A DNA stretch of 64,000 bases from Staphylococcus pettenkoferi (GTDB taxonomy: Bacteria; Bacillota; Bacilli; Staphylococcales; Staphylococcaceae). The stretch's first letter is position 1, and each line of letters opens with the position of its first letter. Of this stretch, positions 31,137 to 39,928 are shown piece after piece. Both the position numbers and the translations under genes were made by a program. Location: NCBI RefSeq assembly GCF_026659735.1, contig NZ_JANSKK010000007.1:62001-126000 (forward strand). The letters are read 5' to 3'. The notes beneath the pieces are model-generated. The model searched no databases. It was not told the origin of the DNA and saw only the letters and a list, made by a program, of their open reading frames with translations.

Positions 31137-31676
31137 GTGTTGAAGTTGCATCAAGCACTCATTTCTTTTTACTATCATTTCCACCATCAACAACATTATT
31201 TCTTGTGCCACGATATACTTGAGGAGGCTTGGAAAGCTCAACCTCACTATAGTAAAAATGACGCGGTCGTGAGCTTAATTCTGTTTGCAACCGCTTGTTA
31301 TCACTATCGACGTGATAATCGCGTGGGTGCCGATAAGTCTTTTAGTAAGGCTTTAAAAGTAATTGAACCTTTCGATGAACAAGACGACAGACTAGGGTTG
31401 GATTTGCGTTCTTATAAGAAAGTGATTCAAGAAGAACGCACTCGTCTCGAACAAGGCGAGTCATTTGAACCCATTCAATTACCACTTAAGACTAAGATGG
31501 AAGATGAAATTATCCACGTTTATCCAGAATATCAATTTTCAGCAGAAGTAATTACGAACCCGTATATTCTTCATCATCATACAGAGCGAGATCGTACTGA
31601 AGTCGTTCGTGCACGACAACGCGCATTACAAGAAAGACAACAAGCTCGAGTGAAACGCCCATATTCTAATAAGTAG
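31137..31676 (+). CDS. DUF309 domain protein
   Basis: A protein of up to 179 residues with the DUF309 core HDILEEAWK followed by a helical YHYRRDNRVGADKSF segment; the family function is unknown. The basic C terminus (RQQARVKRPYSNK) looks disordered. The start is uncertain: a GTG at 31137 and TTGs at 31140 and 31146 are all near TTTGGAG, and the last has the best spacing. It is divergent from scpA. Confidence 0.82.
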   Translation: MLKLHQALISFYYHFHHQQHYFLCHDILEEAWKAQPHYSKNDAVVSLILFATACYHYRRDNRVGADKSFSKALKVIEPFDEQDDRLGLDLRSYKKVIQEERTRLEQGESFEPIQLPLKTKMEDEIIHVYPEYQFSAEVITNPYILHHHTERDRTEVVRARQRALQERQQARVKRPYSNK

Positions 31677-31757
31677 GAAGTAGTTCGATGAGACTTGAAC
31701 ACGCAATGCCAATTACTCAGCTATGAGACATCGATATAGTCAGTTAGTGAACTATAA

Positions 31758-31813
31758 AAAGAGTACGAAAGTGAGATTTGACGAATATCTCTGTCTGCAC
31801 TTTCGTACTCTTT
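31758..31813. terminator. Terminator between DUF309 and xerD
   Basis: AAAGAGTACGAAAGTG (31758-31773) pairs perfectly over 16 bp with CACTTTCGTACTCTTT (31798-31813). The minus strand continues with TTTTTATAG, so it mainly serves xerD; it may also stop the convergent DUF309 transcript. Confidence 0.85.
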
Positions 31814-31842
31814 AAATCAATGGTCTTAGGTTACTTCGTTTA

Positions 31843-32730
31843 TTATGCACGTGGATGGAATTGATTATAAATTTTTCTAATCTGTGATTTCGATACGTGA
31901 GTATAGAGTTGTGTTGTAGAAATATCTGCGTGTCCTAGCATTTCTTGAACCGCACGTAAATCAGCACCATTTTCCAGTAAATGTGTTGCAAATGAGTGGC
32001 GCAACGTATGAGGTGTGAGCGTTTTAAAAATTTCAGCTTTCACACCGTTTTGTTTAATCATCTTCCAAATTGCTTGGCGTGATAAGGGTTTACCATGCAA
32101 ATTTAAGAATAGATTATCTGTGACTGTCTTCTTCAAGAGTTGCGGTCGAACTGTCTCAATATACGTTTCAAGAATGTCGATAATCGTTTCACCGAGCGGC
32201 ACGATACGTTCTTTATTCCCCTTACCAAACACACGCACGAATCCCATGATAAGGTTCACGTCTTCTACCTTTAAATTAATAAGCTCTGTCACGCGCATCC
32301 CTGTTGCATAGAGCAATTCAAGCATAGCACGATCACGATAGCCGTTATTTTTAGACATATCAGGCGTTTCAAGTAAACGGATGACCTCATCAACCTCAAG
32401 TACATCAGGTAAGCGTCGTTCGTACTTCGGTGTTTCTATTAATACGGTTGGGTCTTTGGCTGCATATTTCTCTCTAAGCGCAAACTGATGAAAGCTTCTT
32501 ATCGTAGAAATAAAGCGGGCAATCGACTTTGCAGATGCCCCCTTATCATGTAAATCACCCAGACAAACTTGAATGGTTTGACGATCGATGAAATCAATGT
32601 GACTGATCTTCTCTTCTTCGAGATAGTCTTGATATTTCTTCAAATCACGTCGATACGCGCCAATCGTATTCTCACTTAATCCCTTTTCAAGTTGAATAAA
32701 TTTCAGGTATTCTTCGATAATTTCGTCCAT
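31843..32730 (-). CDS. xerD: Site-specific tyrosine recombinase XerD
   Basis: A 295-residue recombinase that, with XerC, resolves chromosome dimers at dif. The N-terminal SAM-like domain ends near residue 90. The catalytic set is visible: Arg in ATGMRVTELI, Lys in FGKGNKERI, HTLRHSFATHLL, and H/Y in LGHADISTTQLYTHV. The length matches XerD. It lies downstream of fur, the usual Firmicutes arrangement, so it is a housekeeping gene and not part of a mobile element. Confidence 0.95.
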   Translation of the reverse strand: MDEIIEEYLKFIQLEKGLSENTIGAYRRDLKKYQDYLEEEKISHIDFIDRQTIQVCLGDLHDKGASAKSIARFISTIRSFHQFALREKYAAKDPTVLIETPKYERRLPDVLEVDEVIRLLETPDMSKNNGYRDRAMLELLYATGMRVTELINLKVEDVNLIMGFVRVFGKGNKERIVPLGETIIDILETYIETVRPQLLKKTVTDNLFLNLHGKPLSRQAIWKMIKQNGVKAEIFKTLTPHTLRHSFATHLLENGADLRAVQEMLGHADISTTQLYTHVSKSQIRKIYNQFHPRA

Positions 32731-32751
32731 TACAATACCTCAAATCTTGTA

Positions 32752-33198
32752 TTATTTACCTTTCGCTTGGCACTCAGCACACACGCCATGGAAAGTGAGG
32801 CGGTGGTCAGAAATTCTGAAGTTAAAGTCTCGTTCAACTTTCTCCTCTACTTGAGGTAGTAAATCTTCTTCAATCTCCTCAACCTTTCCACATTCCATAC
32901 AAACTAAATGATGATGGAAGTGTTTCGCACCTTCTTTACGTAAGTCGAAACGTGCTACACCATCTCCAAAGTTAATCTTATCTACGACTTTCAATTCGGC
33001 TAATAATTCTAAAGTACGGTAAACTGTTGCCAAGCCGATTTCAGGCGCACGATCTTTCACCTTTAAATAGACATCTTCAGCACTGAGGTGATCTTTTTCA
33101 TTTTCAATTAATACTCTTAATGTAGCCTCACGTTGAGGAGTAAGTTTATAAGATGATTGTTGTAGTTGTTGCTTCACGCGATTTAAACGTTCTTCCAC
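32752..33198 (-). CDS. fur: Ferric uptake regulator Fur
   Basis: A 148-residue metal-dependent repressor. The winged helix is followed by the His-rich metal site KHFHHHLVCMECGKVEEIEE (near 92-111) and a second CAEC near the C terminus, forming a structural zinc site. I judge it Fur and not PerR or Zur from its position before xerD and its overall sequence; the assignment within the family is by context. It lies 112 bp downstream of nudF. Confidence 0.9.
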   Translation of the reverse strand: MEERLNRVKQQLQQSSYKLTPQREATLRVLIENEKDHLSAEDVYLKVKDRAPEIGLATVYRTLELLAELKVVDKINFGDGVARFDLRKEGAKHFHHHLVCMECGKVEEIEEDLLPQVEEKVERDFNFRISDHRLTFHGVCAECQAKGK

Positions 33199-33310
33199 GG
33201 AAGGGTCACTCCTCTATCATTATTAATAAATCTCAACACATACTACGCGTGTTGATTCATCATATATAAAATACCAGTAATTGATAATATTTTCAAGTTG
33301 GTAACATTAT

Positions 33311-33853
33311 TTATTTAGAATGATTATAATTAAGGAGTAAGTGTTGAAGGCCGATAATCGTCTTCGCATCTTCAAATTCCCCATTTTGAAGCATTTCTTG
33401 GATTTTATCGATTGAGAATGTGTGTAACTCTAGAAATTCATCTTCATCTGGATGCATGTCGCCCTCTTCTACTTGATCAGTAAAGTAAATCGTTAAACGT
33501 TCGTTTGAGAATCCAGGTGAACCGTACATATCAGTGACCCATTCTAAAGACTGTGCTTGATAACCCGTTTCTTCAGCTAATTCACGTTTAGCAGCTTCCT
33601 CGCGGTCTTCATCTTTTTCAAGTTTACCAGCAGGTAGTTCGAGTAATGGCTTCTCAGCTGGCTTACGGAACTGTTTCACTAATACGACTTCATTATTAGG
33701 TGTGACTGCACATACAGCTACTGCTCCGTTATGAAAGACAAGTTCACGTTGAGATGTATCGCCATTCATCAGTTCTACATCATGTACCTCTACATCGATG
33801 ATTTGCCCTTGATAAATCTTTTCGCGATGCGTTGTTTTTTCATTAAATTCCAT
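33311..33853 (-). CDS. nudF: ADP-ribose pyrophosphatase (Nudix hydrolase)
   Basis: A 180-residue cytoplasmic Nudix enzyme that hydrolyses ADP-ribose to AMP and ribose-5-phosphate. The Nudix box runs from about residue 75 to 98 with the core REEAAKRELAEETGY, preceded by LLELPAGKLEKDED. MYGSPGFSNERL downstream is typical of ADP-ribose enzymes. It is upstream of fur and xerD on the same strand. Confidence 0.92.
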   Translation of the reverse strand: MEFNEKTTHREKIYQGQIIDVEVHDVELMNGDTSQRELVFHNGAVAVCAVTPNNEVVLVKQFRKPAEKPLLELPAGKLEKDEDREEAAKRELAEETGYQAQSLEWVTDMYGSPGFSNERLTIYFTDQVEEGDMHPDEDEFLELHTFSIDKIQEMLQNGEFEDAKTIIGLQHLLLNYNHSK

Positions 33854-34025
33854 GATGATTGTCCTCCTTTAAGTATCTTTAGTCAATTGTTATGGTCCTA
33901 TTATAGACATTTTTAATCCAATTTGAGAACTAATGTCTATCCTGAAAGCTATTTTAAACTACAAATCTGAAACACTCGCTTATACAATGTATTGATATTA
34001 AGGTAAAATGGGTAAATGATAATGT

Positions 34026-34084
34026 AGCGTTGCTATAAGCACATTATGACTGAAAGCGAGCAAGTGAGATGTGCTCATAACGCT
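34026..34084. repeat. Imperfect inverted repeat before the aldo/keto reductase gene
   Basis: AGCGTT..ATAAGCACAT (34026-34044) faces ATGTGCTCATAACGCT (34069-34084). In RNA this forms a hairpin in the leader of the gene at 34117; there is no T run, so it is not a terminator. Confidence 0.45.
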
Positions 34085-34116
34085 CGTGGAACGATGAGAA
34101 AGGAGCAAGTGTAGAT

Positions 34117-35031
34117 ATGCAAAAGCGTACTTTAAAAAGCGGTATTGAACTTTCAGAATTAGGACTCGGTTGTATGAGTCTCGGTACAGATTATCAGCAC
34201 GCAGAAGGTATTATTGAACGTGCTTTAGATAATGGTATTACTTACTTTGATACTGCAGATGTTTACGATAAAGGTGTTAATGAGGAAATTGTGGGTAAAG
34301 CACTTAAAAAATATCAAAATCGTGATGATATCGTTATCGGTACAAAAGTCGGTAACCACCGTCAAGCAGATGGTTCAACATTCTGGGATCCTTCTAAAGA
34401 TTATATTAAATCAGAAGTCAAAGAATCATTGCGTCGTCTAGGTCTAGATCATTTAGATTTATATCAACTTCACGGAGGTACAATCGATGATCCGTTAGAT
34501 GAAACGATTAGTGCTTTCGACGAATTGAAGCAAGAAGGAATTATCCGTGCTTATGGTATTTCTTCCATTCGCCCTAACGTAATCGACTATTACCTTAAAC
34601 ATAGTGATATCGAAACGTTAATGTCACAATTCAATCTTATCGATAACCGTCCTGAGTCATTAATGGAAGATGTGAACCAGAAAGATGTAAAAGTGCTTGC
34701 ACGTGGGCCTGTATTCAAAGGTCTACTCACTTCAAATAGCAATCAAGCACTCGATGATAAGTTTGCAGAAGGTATCTTTGACTATAGCTATCAAGAACTT
34801 GGTGAAACGATTGCTTCTATTAAAGAAGTTGAAAGCAATTTAACTGCGTTGACTTTCAATTATTTACTAAACCAAAAACCGATGGGCTCTATCATCGTAG
34901 GTGCAAGTAGTCCTGAACAAGTGGATGAGAATGTGAAGAACTTTGAACGTGCCAAAGAAATTAGTCGCGATATGGTCAAAGCAGCACGTAACCGCGTTAA
35001 AGACGAAGAATATACAAATCATTTACGTTAA
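34117..35031 (+). CDS. Aldo/keto reductase
   Basis: A 304-residue NADPH-dependent oxidoreductase with a TIM-barrel fold. The catalytic tetrad is readable: Asp in YFDTADVYDKG, Tyr in the same segment, Lys in IGTKVGN and His in LYQLHGG. The C-terminal cofactor motif SIIVGASSPEQVDEN is present. The physiological substrate is unknown. AAAGGAGCAAG precedes the ATG. It is a single gene convergent with the SDR gene. Confidence 0.9.
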   Translation: MQKRTLKSGIELSELGLGCMSLGTDYQHAEGIIERALDNGITYFDTADVYDKGVNEEIVGKALKKYQNRDDIVIGTKVGNHRQADGSTFWDPSKDYIKSEVKESLRRLGLDHLDLYQLHGGTIDDPLDETISAFDELKQEGIIRAYGISSIRPNVIDYYLKHSDIETLMSQFNLIDNRPESLMEDVNQKDVKVLARGPVFKGLLTSNSNQALDDKFAEGIFDYSYQELGETIASIKEVESNLTALTFNYLLNQKPMGSIIVGASSPEQVDENVKNFERAKEISRDMVKAARNRVKDEEYTNHLR

Positions 35032-35053
35032 TACGAGGCAGACTGTTTAATGA

Positions 35054-35094
35054 AGCGGGAGTTGAGATGTACGGCATTTTAACTCCCGTTTGCT
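35054..35094 (+). terminator. Possible terminator after the aldo/keto reductase
   Basis: CGGGAGTT and AACTCCCG form arms around 35055-35088, followed by TTTGCTTT. The right arm overlaps the last codons of the convergent SDR gene, so the call is tentative. Confidence 0.4.
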
Positions 35095-35843
35095 TTATTA
35101 TTGAACAATGGACCTGCTATTTTTTCGATAAATCGTGGAGCTAAGTTGTATAATTTTAACAGAAAGCGCATCCATCTTGGTCGGTTAATTTCATTTTTTC
35201 TTAAATGCATTCCTATGATGATTTCTTGTGTTAATATTTCTGGTTCAATCATGAGTTTATGAAATTGTTCTTGATAACGTCCGGAGGGATCTGCTTTTTG
35301 ATGAAAAGGTGTTCGTATCGGACCTGTGTTGACCGTCATAACATGATAGTTAGGATATTCTAGACGTAGCGCATTCATTAATTGGTAGAAAGCAATTTTG
35401 CTCGCACCATAGTGAGCTGCATAGGCTTGTGTAGCAAAACCTGCTTGGCTTCCAATGCCTACGATAGATGCATTGTTTTTTAAAAAAGGCTGAAGTGTTT
35501 GGAATAATAAAGTGAAATGCACTACATTAACTTGGTAAGTCTCAAGCATTTCTTCGGTGGTATGTGCTTCAATTCCTTTAAAATACCCTACCCCTGAACA
35601 GTAAATCAAACCGTCCAACGACGTATGATTGAGATGAGAAGCTACTGCTTTAATTGAGTCCGGATCTAACATGTCGCATGGAACAATTTGAAGGTGATCA
35701 TCTTGCTGTTCTAAGTTGAGTGCACGCATCTTCTCAATATTGCGTACTAAGGCGATAACTTTATGCCCATCATGTAATAATTGTTTCACGAGTGTAAGAC
35801 CGAGTCCGCTCGTCGCCCCAGTTATAATATATGTTTGTTGCAT
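35079..35843 (-). CDS. Short-chain dehydrogenase/reductase
   Basis: A 254-residue classical SDR. The nucleotide-binding loop TGATSGLGLTL (residues 7-17), the NNAG-equivalent YCSGVGYF, and the catalytic YGASK (AAHYGASKIAFYQ) are present; the substrate is unknown. The ATG at 35843 is preceded by AAAGGGGTG; the frame opens at 35885 without a ribosome site. A single gene, convergent with the aldo/keto reductase and divergent from proC. Confidence 0.88.
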   Translation of the reverse strand: MQQTYIITGATSGLGLTLVKQLLHDGHKVIALVRNIEKMRALNLEQQDDHLQIVPCDMLDPDSIKAVASHLNHTSLDGLIYCSGVGYFKGIEAHTTEEMLETYQVNVVHFTLLFQTLQPFLKNNASIVGIGSQAGFATQAYAAHYGASKIAFYQLMNALRLEYPNYHVMTVNTGPIRTPFHQKADPSGRYQEQFHKLMIEPEILTQEIIIGMHLRKNEINRPRWMRFLLKLYNLAPRFIEKIAGPLFNNKANGS

Positions 35844-35991
35844 CGTCACACCCCTTTTCCAGTTTAATCTTATATCTCTTATCATAACCTATTAAAGCGT
35901 GAAAACTAAAATAATTATTGTGTAGAAATAGCGATTGACGCCCGTCCTCCATATGATAGCTCATGATCAACTTATCTTCTCTCTCAGATTA

Positions 35992-36005
35992 AGTAAACGT
36001 TTCCA
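35992..36005 (+). promoter_or_regulatory. cre-like site upstream of proC
   Basis: AGTAAACGTTTCCA matches the CcpA operator consensus TGWAANCGNTNWCA at all but two positions, with the central CG intact. It lies about 65 bp before the proC ATG and just upstream of a TATAAT-like box (near 36016-36021). CcpA control is inference. Confidence 0.35.
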
Positions 36006-36069
36006 CTAGCCTAATATAATATCTGTGTTACTATAGAAACATATTGTAAGGAGGTAGTGATACAACGTT

Positions 36070-36900
36070 ATGAAATTAGTATTCTATGGTGCTGGAAATA
36101 TGGCACACGCAATTTTTACTGGAATCGTGAATTCCAATGTAGTGAAATCTGAGAATATTTATTTGACGAACCGTTCAAATGAAGACGCTTTAAAGAAACA
36201 TGCAGAAGAACTTGGCGTTCAATATAGTTATGACGACGAGGCTTTATTGAAAGATGCGGACTATGTCTTCTTAGGTACGAAACCTTATGACTTTGATAAT
36301 CTCGCAGATCGCATTAGACCGCATATTACTGATGACAATCGTTTCATTTCTATCATGGCAGGATTACCTATTTCATACATTCAAGAACAACTTGGAACGT
36401 CTAATCCAATTGCTCGCATCATGCCTAATACTAACGCGCATGTCGGTCACTCAGTAACAGGCATTAGCTTCTCAAATAACTTTGGACCGAAATCTAAAGA
36501 GGAAGTTCATGAGTTAATCAATGCCTTTGGTTCTGTTATCGAAGTACCAGAAGATCAGTTACATCAAGTAACAGCGATTACTGGAAGCGGTCCAGCTTTC
36601 CTATATCACGTCTTTGAACAATACGTGACAGCGGGTACACGTCTTGGACTTGAGAAATCTCAAGTTGAAGAGTCAATTCGTAACCTTATCATCGGGACAA
36701 GTAAGATGATTGAACGTTCTGAATTAGGTATGGATCAATTGCGTAAAAATATTACGTCTAAAGGCGGTACAACACAAGCCGGTTTAGATGCTTTATCTCA
36801 ATACGATATCGAAAGTATCTTTGAAGATTGCTTGAAAGCTGCCGTGGATCGTAGTGTTGAACTAGCTTCCCAAGATGACGATGATGATGACGACGATTAA
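36070..36900 (+). CDS. proC: Pyrroline-5-carboxylate reductase
   Basis: A 276-residue NAD(P)H enzyme of the last step of proline synthesis. The N-terminal Rossmann loop is FYGAGNMAHAIF and the family signature near the C terminus is KGGTTQAGLDAL. AAGGAGG lies upstream. The protein ends in eight consecutive aspartates (residues 269-276), which I do not regard as part of the conserved fold. Single-gene unit with a terminator at 36935-36980. Confidence 0.95.
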   Translation: MKLVFYGAGNMAHAIFTGIVNSNVVKSENIYLTNRSNEDALKKHAEELGVQYSYDDEALLKDADYVFLGTKPYDFDNLADRIRPHITDDNRFISIMAGLPISYIQEQLGTSNPIARIMPNTNAHVGHSVTGISFSNNFGPKSKEEVHELINAFGSVIEVPEDQLHQVTAITGSGPAFLYHVFEQYVTAGTRLGLEKSQVEESIRNLIIGTSKMIERSELGMDQLRKNITSKGGTTQAGLDALSQYDIESIFEDCLKAAVDRSVELASQDDDDDDDD

Positions 36901-36934
36901 AGTCGTGGCATACAAATAATATTATCAATAATAG

Positions 36935-36980
36935 AACTCCCTTCAATAGATGTTGAATCGGCACCTATTGAAGGGAGTTT
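36935..36980. terminator. Bidirectional terminator between proC and rnz
   Basis: AACTCCCTTCAATAG (36935-36949) pairs perfectly with CTATTGAAGGGAGTT (36964-36978). The flanks are only moderately T-rich, but it lies between convergent genes. Confidence 0.75.
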
Positions 36981-37062
36981 AGTTGTTGAGGAAATATGTG
37001 TATCGTATATGAGTTGATGCATTACGAGAAAGCATTTTACTCACTTAAATTAACTGCGAAGT

Positions 37063-37983
37063 TTAAAACTGATAGCTATCGAAGTCTTTGACGATATCGA
37101 AGTGAAGCTCAGGATATTGCAAATGCAATTGACCTTCAAGCTCTGCGACATCATCTAAATTATAACGATTGCTAATGTGAGTGATTAAACCGTGTTTGAC
37201 CTGTGCATTGGCCATTAATTGAAAGACGTCAGCTACGTGTGAATGATGATAGTTATTCGCGAGTGTACGGTCCCCTTCTAAATACGTCCCCTCGTGTACC
37301 ATCACATCTGCATGATGCGCAAGTGTTGTTTCGTTGGCACATGGCTTTGTATCACCAAAGATAGCAACGATGGGGCCTTGTTTCGCCGGTCCTTTAAAAT
37401 CTTTAGAATCATATAGCTGCCCTGCGTGTTCGAATGTTTCTTCAGCTTTTACCTGTTGATACTTTGGTCCGGGTTCTAAACCAATGCGTTTGAGCGCTTC
37501 AACATCGATGGTTCCTGGAGTTGATGGTGCTTCGATGCGGTAACCAAATGAAATGATTCCGTGATTAAGTATTTGTGCTGTAACTTCGAAGCCGTGATGT
37601 TGATAGGATAACTCATTGTCTATTTCAATAAACGTGAGTGGATAGTTTAATTTGGAGGCTGATAACTCTAATGCAGTCTCAACGAATGATTTAATTCCTT
37701 TAGGTCCGATGATAGTGAGCGGTTTGCCCTCTCCGCCTTGGAAAGAGCGACTTGTCAATAATCCTGGCAACCCAAAGATATGATCACCATGCATATGTGT
37801 GATAAAAATATGATCTACTTTACCTAATTTAATTGAATGATGTAGAATCTGATGTTGCGTACCTTCCCCTACATCAAATAGCCAAATATGATTGGTATAG
37901 GGTTCTAAATTAAGGGCCATCGCTTGGGTATTACGTTCTTTCGTAGGTAGACCAGCGCTAGTCCCGAAGAATGTGATTTCCAT
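37063..37983 (-). CDS. rnz: Ribonuclease Z
   Basis: A 306-residue metallo-beta-lactamase-fold endonuclease that trims the 3' ends of tRNA precursors. The zinc motif [12 protein letters not shown] (near 63-74), FGDTKPC and HSHVADVF are present. The frame opens at 38010, but AAAGGAGG lies 9 nt before the ATG at 37983 and only 3 nt before another ATG at 37989, so I choose 37983. It is divergent from zwf. Confidence 0.93.
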   Translation of the reverse strand: MEITFFGTSAGLPTKERNTQAMALNLEPYTNHIWLFDVGEGTQHQILHHSIKLGKVDHIFITHMHGDHIFGLPGLLTSRSFQGGEGKPLTIIGPKGIKSFVETALELSASKLNYPLTFIEIDNELSYQHHGFEVTAQILNHGIISFGYRIEAPSTPGTIDVEALKRIGLEPGPKYQQVKAEETFEHAGQLYDSKDFKGPAKQGPIVAIFGDTKPCANETTLAHHADVMVHEGTYLEGDRTLANNYHHSHVADVFQLMANAQVKHGLITHISNRYNLDDVAELEGQLHLQYPELHFDIVKDFDSYQF

Positions 37984-38090
37984 GCACATGTGCCTCCTTT
38001 TCGACAACATTTTATCACAAAGTGAAATAGAATAAATAGTTAGAACTCAATAATTAAGCAAAAAGGTATGTACAAATTTAGCTATTGTTT

Positions 38091-38096
38091 TATAAT
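38091..38096 (+). promoter_or_regulatory. Probable -10 box of zwf
   Basis: A perfect TATAAT 35 bp before the zwf start codon in the rnz/zwf divergent gap. No good -35 is seen at 17 bp. Confidence 0.4.
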
Positions 38097-38130
38097 GATT
38101 AAAGATTAAAAAAGAATTGAGGTTTTAATC

Positions 38131-39615
38131 TTGAGTACTAGCAATAAGAACATCCCATGTTTGATTACGATATTTGGTGCTACTGGTGATTTAAGTCATC
38201 GTAAACTCTTCCCATCGCTCTTCCATCTTTATCAACAAGATAATTTGAACGAACAAATCGCAATTATTGGGATTGGTCGTCGTTCATTGACTAATGATGA
38301 CTTTCGTGAACAAGTGAAAGCTTCAATTGAGCGTTACGTAACCGACACAGATCAGCTCGAACATTTCATGGATCATGTCTTCTATCATGAACATGATGTC
38401 AATGATGAAGCGAGCTATGATCAATTGCTCGAGTTCAGTAATGATTTAAATGAACGTTTCGAGTTAGGTGGTAATCGCTTATTCTACTTAGCGATGGCAC
38501 CGAAGTTCTTTGGCATTATCTCAGACTATCTGAAATCTTCTGGTCTAACGCAGACAGATGGTTTCAAACGCTTAGTCATTGAGAAACCGTTCGGCAGTGA
38601 CTTGGCTTCAGCAGAAGAGCTTAATAACCAAATCCGTCGTTCTTTTAAAGAAGAGGAGATTTACCGTATAGACCATTATTTAGGTAAAGATATGGTTCAG
38701 AATATCGAAGTATTGCGTTTTGCTAACGCGATGTTTGAACCGCTTTGGAATAATAAATATATTTCTAACATCCAAGTTACCTCTTCAGAAATTCTCGGTG
38801 TCGAAGATCGGGGTGGCTATTATGAATCAGCCGGCGCTTTAAAAGATATGGTGCAGAACCATATGCTGCAAATGGTAGCCTTATTAGCGATGGAACCACC
38901 GATTAGTCTTAAAAGTGAAGATATTCGAGCTGAAAAAGTAAAAGTACTTAAATCGTTACGCAAATTAGAACCTGAAGAAGTTAGCCATAACTTCGTTCGA
39001 GGTCAATATGATGCAGGTACGATTAACGGTGTGGAAGTACCTAAATATCGCGATGAAGATCGCGTAGCAGAAGATTCTGATACGCCTACTTTTGTAGCAG
39101 GTAAATTACGTATTGATAATTTCCGCTGGGCTGGCGTACCATTCTATATTCGTACAGGAAAACGTATGAAGAGTAAGACCATTCAGGTCGTCGTAGAGTT
39201 TAAAGAGGTTCCACTTAACCTTTATTATGAAACAGATAAAAAGTTAGATTCTAATTTACTCGTGATTAATATCCAACCGAATGAAGGTGTGTCACTACAC
39301 CTTAATGCGAAGAAAAACGTGCAAGGTATTGAAACAGAACCTGTACAACTCTCATTCTCCATGAGTGCTCAAGATAAAATGAATACAGTCGACGCCTACG
39401 AGAATTTATTGTTCGACTGTCTCAAAGGCGATGCGACAAACTTTACACATTGGGAAGAATTGAAATCGACATGGAAATTTGTCGATGCAATTCAGGAAGA
39501 ATGGACACAAACACCACCTGATTTCCCAGATTATGAAGCCGGTACCAATGGACCGCTGGAAAGTGAATTATTATTAAGTAGAGACGGTTTCCACTGGTGG
39601 GAAGATGTGCAATAA
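38131..39615 (+). CDS. zwf: Glucose-6-phosphate 1-dehydrogenase
   Basis: A 494-residue enzyme of the oxidative pentose phosphate pathway (glucose-6-phosphate to 6-phosphogluconolactone with NADP). The nucleotide loop FGATGDLSHRKLFPSLF and the substrate-site RIDHYLGKDMVQN are intact. It starts with TTG, with TTGAGGT 7 nt upstream. gnd, the third enzyme of the pathway, lies 1.4 kb away on the opposite strand. Confidence 0.97.
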   Translation: MSTSNKNIPCLITIFGATGDLSHRKLFPSLFHLYQQDNLNEQIAIIGIGRRSLTNDDFREQVKASIERYVTDTDQLEHFMDHVFYHEHDVNDEASYDQLLEFSNDLNERFELGGNRLFYLAMAPKFFGIISDYLKSSGLTQTDGFKRLVIEKPFGSDLASAEELNNQIRRSFKEEEIYRIDHYLGKDMVQNIEVLRFANAMFEPLWNNKYISNIQVTSSEILGVEDRGGYYESAGALKDMVQNHMLQMVALLAMEPPISLKSEDIRAEKVKVLKSLRKLEPEEVSHNFVRGQYDAGTINGVEVPKYRDEDRVAEDSDTPTFVAGKLRIDNFRWAGVPFYIRTGKRMKSKTIQVVVEFKEVPLNLYYETDKKLDSNLLVINIQPNEGVSLHLNAKKNVQGIETEPVQLSFSMSAQDKMNTVDAYENLLFDCLKGDATNFTHWEELKSTWKFVDAIQEEWTQTPPDFPDYEAGTNGPLESELLLSRDGFHWWEDVQ

Positions 39616-39647
39616 ACAATTATATAAATATTGATATCAATTGAGAA

Positions 39648-39687
39648 CCTGCAGAAGGATACGAGTGATTCTTCTGCAGGCTTTTTC
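39648..39687 (+). terminator. Rho-independent terminator after zwf
   Basis: CCTGCAGAAG (39648-39657) pairs perfectly with CTTCTGCAGG (39671-39680), followed by CTTTTTC. Confidence 0.9.
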
Positions 39688-39709
39688 GTATTGTTAAAGG
39701 AGGATACTT

Positions 39710-39766
39710 GTGAACACTAGTATTATCTTCCATTCCCCGCACTACCATTATTACTTTTTATCTTAA
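39710..39766 (+). other. 18-codon reading frame with a strong ribosome site
   Basis: GTG at 39710 is preceded by AAAGGAGG with a 6-nt gap and opens an 18-codon frame rich in His and Tyr (MNTSIIFHSPHYHYYFLS). It lies just beyond the zwf terminator, with no room for a separate promoter of standard layout. The rest of the 313-base gap to the AraC-type gene holds only the zwf terminator and AT-rich sequence. It may be a tiny peptide gene or the remnant of a lost gene. Confidence 0.25.
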
Positions 39767-39928
39767 AAAGGAATGTGTTAAAGTAAAACAGTATGCGAAT
39801 CGTTGAAAATTATCAATTTCTAAAGAAATGTCGTTTCAAAGATGTTTCTTATAAGAAAATGATGTAGAATATAACTAATTGAGTTTATAGTGCTTGCTTA
39901 CAAGCATAGATTTATAGGAGTGAAAGTA

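Noticed and set aside
31843-32730. Tyrosine recombinase as a sign of a mobile element
   Set aside because: Sequence and the fur-xerD context identify it as the housekeeping XerD; no attachment repeats or phage genes surround it.
33233-33255. TCAACAC/GTGTTGA inverted repeat between nudF and fur
   Set aside because: The 7-bp arms with a 9-nt spacer have no T run and do not match the Fur box; too short to call.
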